17,177 bases of DNA from JAJRAG01 sp050010535 (GCA_050010535.1 JBEKKT010000028.1:1-17177); one strand, 5' to 3'; positions 1 through 6,723 are shown, numbered from the stretch's first letter. Numbers and translations: made by a program. The notes: a model not told the origin generated them from the sequence alone.

Positions 1-876
1 GGGTCTCCTGAATTCAATGACGATGACCCTCGTGCCACGAGATCGAATCTCGTTCTCTATTGCACGCATATCCAATGCTCTCCCTGCCTTAGGGAAGAAG
101 AACTTGAAGTCTTCCTTCCTGAGGTACTCCCCGCAGGCATGCACGAAAAGGGAAAATGAATCAAGCGACAGGGCGGAAGCGACGTTACGTTTGGGATCAA
201 CTGGATCGTAGAATATCAGGGGTGAGTCGATCTTCTCCTTGCTGTGCTCCGCAAGGTGGAGAGTCTGTCCGTATTTCCATTCGGAAGCCTCTTTGAGAAC
301 CGTCCTGAAATCCCCATACCTGAGGATCAGGAGCTCGATGAGATATCCGGAGAATCCCTGTGTTTTCGCTTCAGCCCCATAGACGCCGATGCCCTTCGCG
401 AACTGCTTCAGCAAGCGGATGTCCGCCTTCTGTTTCTCTGACACGTGGCTCTTGACGTACTCCGTGTGAAATGGTGTCCTGTCGACGGCCGACTTGAGAC
501 CCAGGGGGCTTGCGATCTTATAGCATGGGACTAGATCGACCTCAAGCCCCTCGAATTCTCCGTGAATGTAAGGATGTTCCGCGTAGCGCTCCTCGCCTCC
601 CAAAACCGATCGTCCGATGGCGAGGCCGACGTTTTCCAGATCCTTTCTCGGAGTTACTGTAGGGAACATGATGAAAAGATCAACGTCTGGATTGCGGAGG
701 TAGGTGTCCTTTGCGACTGATCCTACGAGGCGGACCTCCAAGTCGAGCCCCCGGTCTTTGATATCGCCCTCCACTTTTTGAATCAGGTTGGAGACGATCC
801 TATTTACGAATCGCCTGTGCCTCAGGTCCGGGGATATCCTGTCGAGGACCGTTTGTTCAAGTGACATTGCCGCCAT
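1..876 (-). CDS. cca: CCA-adding enzyme (archaeal class I tRNA nucleotidyltransferase), C-terminus cut by window edge
   Basis: Adds the 3'-terminal CCA to tRNAs from CTP and ATP, without a nucleic-acid template. The first 292 residues are in the window and the frame is open to base 1; archaeal enzymes are usually about 440-460 aa, so the tail domain is missing here. The nucleotidyltransferase signature is visible: G52-S53 followed by D64-x-D66 (PDVDLFIMF), and the third carboxylate D114 in GLEVDLVPCY, matching the Glu/Asp, Asp, Asp set of the Archaeoglobus enzyme. The start is taken at ATG 876-874. An in-frame ATG at 867 is an alternative, because a weak TATA-like AATTATT lies about 28 bases upstream of it; neither ATG has a good Shine-Dalgarno. 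The enzyme is clearly needed here: the tRNA-Tyr in this window has no encoded CCA. Confidence 0.96.
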   Translation of the reverse strand, partial: MAAMSLEQTVLDRISPDLRHRRFVNRIVSNLIQKVEGDIKDRGLDLEVRLVGSVAKDTYLRNPDVDLFIMFPTVTPRKDLENVGLAIGRSVLGGEERYAEHPYIHGEFEGLEVDLVPCYKIASPLGLKSAVDRTPFHTEYVKSHVSEKQKADIRLLKQFAKGIGVYGAEAKTQGFSGYLIELLILRYGDFRTVLKEASEWKYGQTLHLAEHSKEKIDSPLIFYDPVDPKRNVASALSLDSFSLFVHACGEYLRKEDFKFFFPKAGRALDMRAIENEIRSRGTRVIVIEFRRP

Positions 877-1003
877 AATTGGGCTAGTTGGTCAATAATT
901 CTTCCTTTCAGGCCATGAAGGTAGTTGGAAGGCACAAGACTAAGTCGATTGGAACTGACCGATCAGGATTCAGACGATCCAGTCAATCTAAGATAAAGGG
1001 GGT

Positions 1004-1083
1004 TTGGTGTCTAAGGCCGGTGTGGTGGGGATAACAAAACAGTCTCTTAGGAGGAAAGTTGAGCCACCGACCTCAGACACCAA
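1004..1083 (-). ncRNA. Putative small structured RNA (19-bp stem, 42-nt loop)
   Basis: No protein gene fits 877-1210. The ends of this segment are complementary: read on the minus strand, TTGGTGTCTGAGGTCGGTG (1083 to 1065) pairs with CACCGGCCTTAGACACCAA (1022 to 1004) over 19 consecutive pairs. Two of these are G-U wobbles on the minus strand (1074/1013 and 1070/1017); on the plus strand the same positions are A/C mismatches, so the minus strand is the likelier RNA. A TATA box (1105-1114, minus) ends about 26 bases before the first stem base, which fits transcription starting at the stem. The large loop has two C-rich stretches, CCUCCU (1054-1049) and AUCCCCACCA (1032-1023). A C-rich, T-containing run follows the stem (1003 down to about 990). 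No C/D-box, H/ACA pocket or tRNA fold was found. The family is not recognised. Confidence 0.5.
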
Positions 1084-1104
1084 TTTCAGCCGACATATGC
1101 ACTA

Positions 1105-1114
1105 CTATAAAAAG
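1105..1114 (-). promoter_or_regulatory. TATA box of the putative small RNA
   Basis: CTTTTTATAG on the minus strand, centred near 1109. About 26 bases downstream is base 1083, the first base of the 19-bp stem. Because the sequence is AT-symmetric it could also serve the plus strand, but nothing recognisable follows there. Confidence 0.5.
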
Positions 1115-1210
1115 CTATCCAACGCCCACAGCATTGTCGGGAGGGAATACCGCTGCCCTAACAGCCCCCGATTCAATCAGGCGCCCTCTGGCGATAGACG
1201 AGGGCAAGCA

Positions 1211-2011
1211 TCAATTCACTCTCTTGTGCCTTCGGATCCTGACGGTTTTTCCTGCATGCACCGTCATAAGGTCAGTGGCCGCCACGGTCTTGATTCCCGA
1301 TTTCTTCTCGATGTAGCTGGACTGCCGGTCCGAACCTTCGTGCAACAGCTTCATGCCGAAATGGGTCAGGATTGCAATCTCCGGCGACGTTTCCTCAACG
1401 AGCACAGCAGCGTCCTCGGTGCAGATGTGGTAGGGTATGCTAGACCCCATGGGTCGCGTAAGGCAAATGATCAGAATCCTTGAACCTTTGTGGGCTTCTA
1501 CGATATCAGCGCTCAATTCTGAATCGCTGACGTATGAGAGAACACCATCAGGTGTCCGGAGCTTAAATCCGATACCAGTGGGATCGCTGTGGGTCGTCGG
1601 TGTCGCTTCTATTGATAGGTTGCTCACCCATACAGAAGAGCCTTTGGTCATCGAAACAACCTTCTCCGGAAGGCCGAGGTGGTAGGACGAGATCGCCGGT
1701 CCGAAGTTGCCAGCTCCCTGAATGACGCTCGCGCTACCGATTAGAGTGCCCCTTTTCCTGAATCCCCCCCTCGCCATGCCTTCGATGAGAACCTCCGCGT
1801 CCGTGTAGTGGTCTGGATGGCAGTGCGAGATTAGTATGGCGTCGGTCTTGCCTGGGTCTATCGACAACCTATTCATGTTGACGAGTGCTCCCGGTCCCGG
1901 GTCCAAGTGGAGCCTCCAGCCATTGCTTATGTAGATCCCACCGGTGTTGCGGGGCTGGTATATAGTTGCGAATCTTCCGCCTCCAGTCCCTAAGAATGTG
2001 ATCGTCGTCAT
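1211..2011 (-). CDS. MBL-fold metallo-hydrolase
   Basis: A 266-aa cytosolic metallo-beta-lactamase-fold hydrolase; the substrate cannot be told from the sequence. The metal site is complete: H63-x-H65-x-D67-H68 (SHCHPDHYTD), H141 in TTHSDP, D163 in VSDSE and H217 in LTHFGM. The N-terminus ITFLGTGGGRF is typical of archaeal one-domain members of this superfamily, and no extra beta-CASP or RNA-binding domain is present, so an RNase J or CPSF role is unlikely. It starts at ATG 2011 and is divergent from the deaminase gene at 2205 across a 193-bp region. The stop codon lies 97 bp upstream of the small-RNA TATA box on the same strand. Confidence 0.88.
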   Translation of the reverse strand: MTTITFLGTGGGRFATIYQPRNTGGIYISNGWRLHLDPGPGALVNMNRLSIDPGKTDAILISHCHPDHYTDAEVLIEGMARGGFRKRGTLIGSASVIQGAGNFGPAISSYHLGLPEKVVSMTKGSSVWVSNLSIEATPTTHSDPTGIGFKLRTPDGVLSYVSDSELSADIVEAHKGSRILIICLTRPMGSSIPYHICTEDAAVLVEETSPEIAILTHFGMKLLHEGSDRQSSYIEKKSGIKTVAATDLMTVHAGKTVRIRRHKRVN

Positions 2012-2170
2012 CGCGTCGACCTGAGCTTCAATGCAGTATCCGGTCGGGTGCAGCCAAGATAACGTTGTCTTCTTGGATCTCTACAGGCGATGGCGACCAG
2101 TCTATATCTTACTTCTTCTTGCTCCTTCGAGTATCGGGCCAAAGAAGTCTTTGGATCCACACCTGCCAAA

Positions 2171-2178
2171 TTTTATTA
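2171..2178 (+). promoter_or_regulatory. TATA box of the amidohydrolase gene
   Basis: TTTTATTA centred about 30 bases upstream of ATG 2205. This predicts a transcript with almost no leader; no Shine-Dalgarno precedes the ATG, which fits leaderless translation. Confidence 0.6.
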
Positions 2179-2204
2179 TCTGGAGCGGCGTTCAATGAAG
2201 TCAG

Positions 2205-3488
2205 ATGAGCGTAGCCATCAGGGATGCATGGATCGTCACCCAGAATCCAAACAGAGATATCATCAAGGGCGACCTGCTTGTTGAGGACGGCATCATAAAA
2301 CGGGTCGGAAAGGTCAAGTCGGAAGCAGACGTGGAGATCGATGCGAATGGCGATGTGGTCCTGCCCGGCTTGATTAATACCCATACACACATCGCTATGA
2401 CGATCATGCGAGGGGTGGCGGACGATCTTCCTTTCTCCGATTTCCTATCGAGGACCTTCTCGATCGACTCAAAGCGGACCTCGAAAGACATCAATTGCGG
2501 AGCTGAGCTCGGCTGCCTCGAGATGATCCGGAGCGGGACGACAACGTTCGTCGACATGTACTATTCGGAAGATGTCATAGCCGGCGCAGTGGAAGCTTCC
2601 GGATTGAGAGGAGTTCTCTGTTGGGCCGTCCTCGATCAGGAGTTCACAACTCAGACAGGCATGCCGATGGACAACTGCCGCAGATTCTGCGAGTCATTTA
2701 GGAACAGACAGAGGATCATCCCAGCAGTCGGTCTTCAAGGCGTCTACGTCTGCTCATCCAGGACCTTCGTTGACGCCCGGGACTATGCCCTCGAGAACGG
2801 CCTTCTCCTTCACTTCCACCTCTCAGAAACAAGGAAGGAGGTCAACGACCTGAAGAAGAAGGAGGGCATGAGGCCGGTGGAGTATTTGGACAAGCTTGGC
2901 TTCCTCGGCAGGAACTGTCTCGCCGCCCATGCTGCATGGGTCACTCTTAACGAGGTTAGAGTATTGGGAAGGAATGGGACTAGCATCTCGACCTGCCCGG
3001 TGTCGAACATGAAACTCGCCACAGGCGGAGTCGCGCCGATCCCCGAGATGATGGACGCAGGGGTGAACGTGTCCGTCGGCACCGATGGCTCCACAACGAA
3101 CAATAGTCTTGATATGTTTGGAGAGATCAAGACTCTCGGGCTGCTGCAGAAGTCGAGCCGATGGGATCCTTCTGTCCTCCGAGCCCAGCAACTTCTCGAC
3201 TTCGCGACAATAGGCGGTGCAAAGGCCGTCGGACTCGAGTCCTCACTCGGCTCGATCGAGATAGGGAAGAAGGCCGATCTAGTGATTATTGATGGGAAGT
3301 CGCCGAACTTGAATCCGCTTAGACCGGAGAACTTGATTTCCAATGTGGTCTATTCGTCTTCGTGCCAGAACGTAAGAACGGTGGTATGTGAAGGCCGATT
3401 GATCATGAAGGATCGAGAGATCCTCACTCTGGATGAACCAGAAGTCATCGGGGCGGCATCGGACAGTGCAAAGGAATTGATGGGCTAG
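2205..3488 (+). CDS. Amidohydrolase: S-adenosylhomocysteine / 5'-methylthioadenosine-type deaminase
   Basis: A 427-aa zinc amidohydrolase of the SsnA/MtaD/DadD group, which deaminates adenosyl compounds (SAH, 5'-methylthioadenosine, 5'-deoxyadenosine) in recycling of S-adenosylmethionine by-products. Metal ligands follow the family order: H60-x-H62 (NTHTHIAM), H203-x-H205 (LHFHLSET; 205 is the probable ligand), H242 (AHAAW) and D294 (GTDGSTTNN). The segment MTIMRGVADDLPFSDFL after the first histidines is characteristic of this group rather than of guanine or cytosine deaminases. Full length, with the usual beta-sandwich at both ends (residues 1-55 and about 370-427). The start is ATG 2205, 30 bases after a TATA box. 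An upstream ATG at 2194 is out of frame. The exact substrate (SAH, MTA or 5'-dAdo) is not resolved by sequence. Confidence 0.92.
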   Translation: MSVAIRDAWIVTQNPNRDIIKGDLLVEDGIIKRVGKVKSEADVEIDANGDVVLPGLINTHTHIAMTIMRGVADDLPFSDFLSRTFSIDSKRTSKDINCGAELGCLEMIRSGTTTFVDMYYSEDVIAGAVEASGLRGVLCWAVLDQEFTTQTGMPMDNCRRFCESFRNRQRIIPAVGLQGVYVCSSRTFVDARDYALENGLLLHFHLSETRKEVNDLKKKEGMRPVEYLDKLGFLGRNCLAAHAAWVTLNEVRVLGRNGTSISTCPVSNMKLATGGVAPIPEMMDAGVNVSVGTDGSTTNNSLDMFGEIKTLGLLQKSSRWDPSVLRAQQLLDFATIGGAKAVGLESSLGSIEIGKKADLVIIDGKSPNLNPLRPENLISNVVYSSSCQNVRTVVCEGRLIMKDREILTLDEPEVIGAASDSAKELMG

Positions 3489-3588
3489 CTTTCCGTTCCC
3501 ACTCGTTCCTGGTTATAGGTCATGTCGGTTGAACGATTGTCCGATATTTCTCCGACAGATTCGAAAGGAGTATTGAGCAAGAAGGGAG

Positions 3589-3697
3589 TCCCGACTCCCG
3601 GATTTGAACCGGGGGCCTGCTGATGTCAGCGGCATGAGGCCGGCAAGCCGGTAACCCACTACAGTCAGCCGCTCTAGCCAGACTAAGCTAAGTCGGG
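3589..3697 (-). tRNA. tRNA-Tyr (GUA) with 34-nt intron at 3625-3658
   Basis: Exon 1 is 3697-3659 (39 nt) and exon 2 is 3624-3589 (36 nt), giving a 75-nt tRNA without CCA. The acceptor arms CCCGACT/AGTCGGG pair fully; the D arm is GCTT/GAGC, the anticodon stem GCTGA/TCAGC and the T arm CCCGG-TTCAAAT-CCGGG. The anticodon GTA (3662-3660) is followed by G37 and then the intron, the canonical archaeal 37/38 position. C1-G72 and A73 are the archaeal tyrosine identity elements. The intron carries a CCGG/CCGG mini-hairpin. CCA is not encoded: the bases after A73 on the minus strand are CTC. Confidence 0.95.
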
Positions 3698-3722
3698 TTT
3701 TTGCAACCCTATCACGGAGACT

Positions 3723-3730
3723 GTATTTAG
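3723..3730 (-). promoter_or_regulatory. TATA box of tRNA-Tyr
   Basis: CTAAATAC on the minus strand, centred about 29 bases upstream of the tRNA 5' end at 3697. Confidence 0.5.
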
Positions 3731-3831
3731 AATTTTGTCCTCGAGGGGGACTGCATGCGCTCCCTGATATGGTCATGGTCATCAGGCAGACAGAAGTCCT
3801 TCGCATGATGGAGTGATTCATCGTGACAAGA

Positions 3832-3839
3832 TTTAAATA
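3832..3839 (+). promoter_or_regulatory. TATA box of the RHH regulator gene
   Basis: TTTAAATA, a near-consensus archaeal TATA box, predicting a start near 3862-3865 and a leader of about 45 nt before ATG 3911. Confidence 0.65.
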
Positions 3840-3859
3840 GGGTTGGTCTCATACATATC

Positions 3860-3872
3860 TTTGTCAGACAAA
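3860..3872 (+). promoter_or_regulatory. Palindromic candidate operator TTTGTC-A-GACAAA
   Basis: Perfect 6-bp inverted repeat around one central base, lying on the predicted transcription start of the ribbon-helix-helix gene. RHH regulators bind short palindromes as dimers and often repress themselves, so autoregulation is a reasonable inference. A second, overlapping inverted repeat CAGAC (3865-3869) / GTCTG (3880-3884) could fold in the leader RNA. Confidence 0.45.
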
Positions 3873-3910
3873 AGGGGTCGTCTGTACCTCTTCAGTCTTC
3901 AGGTGCGAGG

Positions 3911-4150
3911 ATGGTTGAATTCGACTTGGAGAAGGTCACAATCCGTCTTCCCAGCAGGTACGTTAGGGCGCTTGACTTCCTGGTGAAGGTAGATGACTTT
4001 CCCTCAAGGTCCGAGGCTATAAGGGCCGCCATCAGGGACTTCGTATACAACCGGGTTGAGGTAGTAATGGACAAGGTCAAGAAGATGGAGGAAGCGGAGA
4101 AAACCCTCGCGGACATGGAGATATTCGAAGAGAACTATCTAAATAAGTAG
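3911..4150 (+). CDS. Ribbon-helix-helix (CopG/NikR-type) DNA-binding regulator
   Basis: A 79-aa transcriptional regulator. The RHH fold is clear at residues 8-47: the beta strand VTIRLPSRY, helix A ALDFLVKVDDF and helix B SRSEAIRAAIRDFV. A charged, probably coiled-coil tail (residues 50-79, KVKKMEEAEKTLADM) replaces the metal-binding domain of NikR. It resembles the short archaeal RHH proteins related to CdrS, which control cell-division genes in haloarchaea, but no ftsZ is adjacent, so that identity is only a possibility. The gene is monocistronic, with its own TATA box, a ~45-nt leader, a GAGG/AGGTG purine stretch just before the ATG, a palindrome at the predicted start and a terminator downstream. 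Confidence 0.88.
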   Translation: MVEFDLEKVTIRLPSRYVRALDFLVKVDDFPSRSEAIRAAIRDFVYNRVEVVMDKVKKMEEAEKTLADMEIFEENYLNK

Positions 4151-4188
4151 CCTGTGAGAATGGGATGGGATGCACATTCTCCGTCAGA

Positions 4189-4218
4189 GAGGTCACGATT
4201 ACCTCCCCCCTTTTTTTT
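4189..4218 (+). terminator. Hairpin plus T8 terminator after the RHH gene
   Basis: GAGGT (4189-4193) pairs with ACCTC (4201-4205) over a 7-nt loop, followed by CCCCC and eight T (4211-4218). Another inverted repeat, GAGAATG/CATTCTC (4156-4162/4175-4181), lies just before it. The T tract alone would suffice for archaeal termination. Confidence 0.7.
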
Positions 4219-4321
4219 ATTTCACTTGCTGTCATCAGATCCCGGTTTCATGTAATCGTTGATCTGAACGAAAGCAACCGTTGAGAGCAATGGATCAAAG
4301 AAAAGATGAGAAGGCGGGTCT

Positions 4322-5080
4322 CTAACCGATGTAGCCCAGGTCTTCCTTCTTCGTTTCTTGCGGAGTCTCGATCTCTTTTATCTTGGACGTTATGAGCTCG
4401 ATCTGCTCCGCCTTGTCCTGAAGCGCGCTGAAATCAACCTCGACGTTGAGTATGCCCGCCAGGACCCGGAGGACGACCTCCGCACCCTTAGGATCTACGA
4501 AGTACCCTGAGGTCTCCCCCATTAGGCACACCGCTTTCATGCCGTAGACCTTGCCGAGCCCGAGTAGAAGCCCGCTCGCGCCCACTATGCCGCTTCCTGG
4601 TTCGCCCTTGGAGAAGACCACGCCTCTCTTCTTCATCTCCTCGACGAGTTCCTTGTGCGTTGCAGCTCCGAGCACTCTAGGTTTCTCTACCATCTTTCCA
4701 ATACCGTAGCCGCCGAGCGTGTAGATCATGCTGACCCCGTATTTCCTTGCCAGAAGGAGCGTGTGGTCGGAGAGTTCGTACTGGCCGTCCGGGGTCAGGC
4801 CCTGGTAGTCCCCCACGAGAATGATAAGGTCTGGGCGTTTCCCTTCTCCCTTCGAGTAGTACATCTCGTTGTTGACGAGCTTCGTCAATCCTTCGTCGTC
4901 GACCATGACTTGCGGCGGGAAGTGCTTTGATATGATGTCTGCGAATTTCTTCGCTTTTATCTGATCTAGCAGGTGCTCTGCGGCAAGCTTTCCGACGTTT
5001 CCGACGCCTGGCAACCCCTCGACCAGTATGGGTTTGTCGAGTTCAGGTTCCTCGTAGAAGATTGTCTTGATGCTTTCCAT
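4322..5080 (-). CDS. PAC2-family protein (proteasome assembly chaperone-like)
   Basis: A 252-aa member of the archaeal PAC2 family (COG2047-like), whose characterised archaeal relatives PbaA/PbaB are related to eukaryotic proteasome assembly chaperones; the exact role of this member is unknown. Family marks are VEGLPGVGNVGKLAAEHL (about 20-37), LVGDYQG, TLGGYGIG and GASGLLLGLGKVYGM, ending in a charged helix (about 225-252). The start ATG 5080 has a strong Shine-Dalgarno (GGGAGGG about 5 nt upstream), although this makes it overlap the nop10 reading frame by 38 bases. It is the last gene of the eL44-eS27-aIF2alpha-Nop10 cluster, a common archaeal gene order. Confidence 0.92.
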   Translation of the reverse strand: MESIKTIFYEEPELDKPILVEGLPGVGNVGKLAAEHLLDQIKAKKFADIISKHFPPQVMVDDEGLTKLVNNEMYYSKGEGKRPDLIILVGDYQGLTPDGQYELSDHTLLLARKYGVSMIYTLGGYGIGKMVEKPRVLGAATHKELVEEMKKRGVVFSKGEPGSGIVGASGLLLGLGKVYGMKAVCLMGETSGYFVDPKGAEVVLRVLAGILNVEVDFSALQDKAEQIELITSKIKEIETPQETKKEDLGYIG

Positions 5081-5246
5081 ATTGACCCTCCCTCTCTTTT
5101 CTCAGCCTTCTCCTGTATTCTCCGTACCTGTCCTCGGGGGAGTACCTAGGCGGTATCGGAATAATAGTCTCCGATCCGCACCTCTGGCAGATCTCTCCCA
5201 GGGTATATTCCTGACATTTTGGGCACTTTCTTAGAGAAGTTCTCAT
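5043..5246 (-). CDS. nop10: Ribosome biogenesis protein Nop10
   Basis: Core component of the H/ACA pseudouridylation RNP with Cbf5, Gar1 and L7Ae, acting on rRNA. The zinc ribbon is C8-x2-C11 and C20-x2-C23 (KCPKCQEYTLGEICQRCG), followed by the diagnostic Cbf5-binding segment PPRYSPEDRYGEYRR. It is 67 aa, slightly longer than the usual 50-60 because of a charged tail that overlaps the PAC2 gene by 38 bases in another frame. The start is ATG 5246-5244, with GAGAGGAAAGG upstream. A longer frame back to 5354 exists but the added residues are not Nop10-like. Confidence 0.93.
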   Translation of the reverse strand: MRTSLRKCPKCQEYTLGEICQRCGSETIIPIPPRYSPEDRYGEYRRRLRKEREGQYGKHQDNLLRGT

Positions 5247-5350
5247 TATTAACCTTTCCTCTCTGCTTCTTCCGGACGACTGTGTTCGGTTCCCGTTCGA
5301 TCCTCTATGGGGTGCGAGTGTTCGGATGCTTTCATCCCTATCGTGTCTTC

Positions 5351-6133
5351 TCACTTCCCCTCTCGGTGGAAGCTGCCCTGTCCGCCGCAGTGCGTCAGCG
5401 ATGAGATGATATTGTCGGCAACGCCCTTCATATCCTCTTCAGCCGACTTGTAGTCCGGCGCGGTAACCACTATACGATACCTCGGCGCCCCGACGTAGTG
5501 TATCTTTATTTTATCAGTTGCCGCTTCCATTCCGGACATCAGAGCCTTCCTGATGTGATCCACGCCGTCAGGAAGTGGACATGTCAGCTCGAGATAACCG
5601 TCGATCTCCACGAAGGGCGGCGTGACATTCTCTTGGGCCACCTGCGAGAACACCTTCGTCCATTCGCCTTTGAAGCCCGCCTGATCGAGCAAGTTAGGAT
5701 TCGCAGCGCACTGCTCGAACGCGGCGAACAATGATCCATATTTTTCTATGATACTCAAGCCGAATTCGTCGAAGCATTCCCGGGCGGTCTTCCCAAGGCG
5801 TTCCGCAACGATCCCGAGCAGCTTCTCTGCCTTGTTCTCGTTCTTCCACTGCTGGATCTTCTCGCGCCGCTGGTGCTCGTTAACGGATTTAAGGGATAGA
5901 TCGATGTGGCCCTTAGCCGAATCGACGCCGAGAACCTTGCAGACGATCTTCTGTCCTTCACGGACGTAGTCCCTGACGTATTTTATCCAGCCAGTGGCAA
6001 CGTCTCTAATATGAATGAACCCTTCTTTGTTATCGTATTCGTCGAGGGTGACAAATGCACCGAAGTTCTTAACACTCTGGACCGTGCACACAACGAGTTC
6101 GCCTTCCTCGGGGAACTCGCTGATTCTGGACAT
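5351..6133 (-). CDS. eif2a: Translation initiation factor aIF2 subunit alpha
   Basis: A 260-aa alpha subunit of the heterotrimeric aIF2, which carries Met-tRNAi to the ribosome. The N-terminal S1/OB domain (about 10-85) includes GELVVCTVQSVKNFGAFV, the segment around NKEGFIHIRDVATGWIKYV and GHIDLSLKSV. The helical domain follows, and the C-terminal alpha/beta domain contains IKIHYVGAPRYRIVVTAPDYKSAEEDM. The length matches the family. The start ATG 6133-6131 shares one base with the eS27 stop (TAATG), so the genes are translationally coupled; a longer frame to 6208 lies inside the eS27 gene and is not used. After the TGA stop the same frame stays open for 33 codons to a TAA three bases before nop10. 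Confidence 0.96.
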   Translation of the reverse strand: MSRISEFPEEGELVVCTVQSVKNFGAFVTLDEYDNKEGFIHIRDVATGWIKYVRDYVREGQKIVCKVLGVDSAKGHIDLSLKSVNEHQRREKIQQWKNENKAEKLLGIVAERLGKTARECFDEFGLSIIEKYGSLFAAFEQCAANPNLLDQAGFKGEWTKVFSQVAQENVTPPFVEIDGYLELTCPLPDGVDHIRKALMSGMEAATDKIKIHYVGAPRYRIVVTAPDYKSAEEDMKGVADNIISSLTHCGGQGSFHREGK

Positions 6134-6321
6134 TAGCCGACCACCCCAAGCAGCTCGCCTAGGATCTTGCCAGCTCCTCCTGCTGGCTTGATCAGCGTCG
6201 AACCGCACACATGACAGACAACCGGAGTCGACGGCTTCCTGAAGGCGATCTGTTCATTCCCGCAGTCTGGGCACTTGACTTTGACAAACTTCCCAGTCTT
6301 GACCTCTGCCACGATAATCAC
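6133..6321 (-). CDS. rps27e: 30S ribosomal protein eS27 (S27e)
   Basis: A 62-aa zinc-ribbon protein of the small ribosomal subunit. The zinc ligands are C17-x2-C20 (VKCPDCGNEQ) and C36-x2-C39 (VVCHVCGS), with the typical end IKPAGGAGKILGELLG. The start is GTG 6321-6319, which overlaps the eL44 TGA by four bases (GTGA), the expected coupled junction. Starting further upstream would add residues from inside eL44 that do not belong to S27e. Confidence 0.95.
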   Translation of the reverse strand: MIIVAEVKTGKFVKVKCPDCGNEQIAFRKPSTPVVCHVCGSTLIKPAGGAGKILGELLGVVG

Positions 6322-6596
6322 TCCGCAATCTCGAATTTCTTGGCCCGGAAGCACGGTCTCTGGTGCGCCTTCTTGCAAGTCTTGCAGCGGTATCGCAGAG
6401 CGACGCGCTTCGTCGGCTTCTCTCTTCCCTCGGGCTTCGGTCTAGGAAAACCTCCGTAACCGGACGTGGCCCTTCTGAATCGCCTCTGACCCCATTTCAG
6501 CTCGCTCGCCTTCTTCTTCTTGACCCTCTCAACTTCGTGGACCGTGTGAGTCTTGCAGTGGGGACAGTAAGTCTTCACAGTTCTGGGCATTTTCAT
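6318..6596 (-). CDS. rpl44e: 50S ribosomal protein eL44 (L44e)
   Basis: A 92-aa large-subunit zinc protein near the ribosomal E site. The ligands are C11-x2-C14 (TYCPHCKTHTVHEVERVKK) and C71-x2-C74 (YRCKTCKK), with the basic GxGGFPRPKP core characteristic of the family. The start is ATG 6596 (MKMPRTV), because GGTGA lies at proper spacing; ATG 6590 is two codons later. It is the first gene of the cluster, with a consensus TATA box at 6640-6647. Confidence 0.95.
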   Translation of the reverse strand: MKMPRTVKTYCPHCKTHTVHEVERVKKKKASELKWGQRRFRRATSGYGGFPRPKPEGREKPTKRVALRYRCKTCKKAHQRPCFRAKKFEIAE

Positions 6597-6639
6597 GATT
6601 CTCACCTTTCGGAAGCAAGTTGCCCTAATACGCATTTGA

Positions 6640-6647
6640 TATATAAA
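6640..6647 (-). promoter_or_regulatory. TATA box of the eL44 operon
   Basis: TTTATATA on the minus strand, the archaeal consensus, predicting transcription from about 6618 and a leader of about 22 nt with the Shine-Dalgarno. The reverse sequence TATATAAA may also work towards the plus strand, where a hairpin begins about 27 bases on. Confidence 0.75.
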
Positions 6648-6670
6648 TCCTTATCAATGCTTTGTCGCTC

Positions 6671-6723
6671 CAGTTGCCAATCTGGATGCGTACGGAAATC
6701 GCGTCTAGATGTTGGGGCAACTG
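6671..6723 (+). ncRNA. Possible structured RNA (two-stem hairpin)
   Basis: The intergenic stretch 6597-6905 holds two promoters and this element, with no protein gene. CAGTTGCC (6671-6678) pairs with GGCAACTG (6716-6723). Inside it, ATCTGGATGCG (6680-6690) pairs with CGCGTCTAGAT (6700-6710) over 11 pairs with a 9-nt loop. The asymmetric bulge between the stems is 1 nt on the left and 5 nt on the right (6711-6715). Two inner pairs are G-U on the plus strand and would be mismatches on the minus strand. The AT-symmetric TATA box ends about 24 bases before the first stem. Function and family unknown; it could also be a folded promoter-region relic. Confidence 0.35.

Noticed and set aside
1004..1083. 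H/ACA or C/D-box guide RNA
   Set aside because: The 19-bp stem has no pseudouridylation pocket, no ACA follows it at the right distance, and no RUGAUGA C box is present.
1130..1210. tRNA suggested by GATTCAATC near 1169
   Set aside because: The flanking bases do not form a T stem and no acceptor pairing exists on either strand.
1004..1483. 159-aa plus-strand open frame
   Set aside because: It is antisense to the small-RNA hairpin and the MBL hydrolase, has no family features, and the opposite strand codes for a complete metal site.
5249..5353. Recoded selenocysteine or pyrrolysine codon in aIF2-alpha
   Set aside because: TGA is not the pyrrolysine codon, no SECIS-like hairpin was seen and the factor is full length without the extension.
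5247..5354. Nop10 start at 5354
   Set aside because: The added 36 residues do not match Nop10, while ATG 5246 has a good Shine-Dalgarno and gives the family N-terminus.
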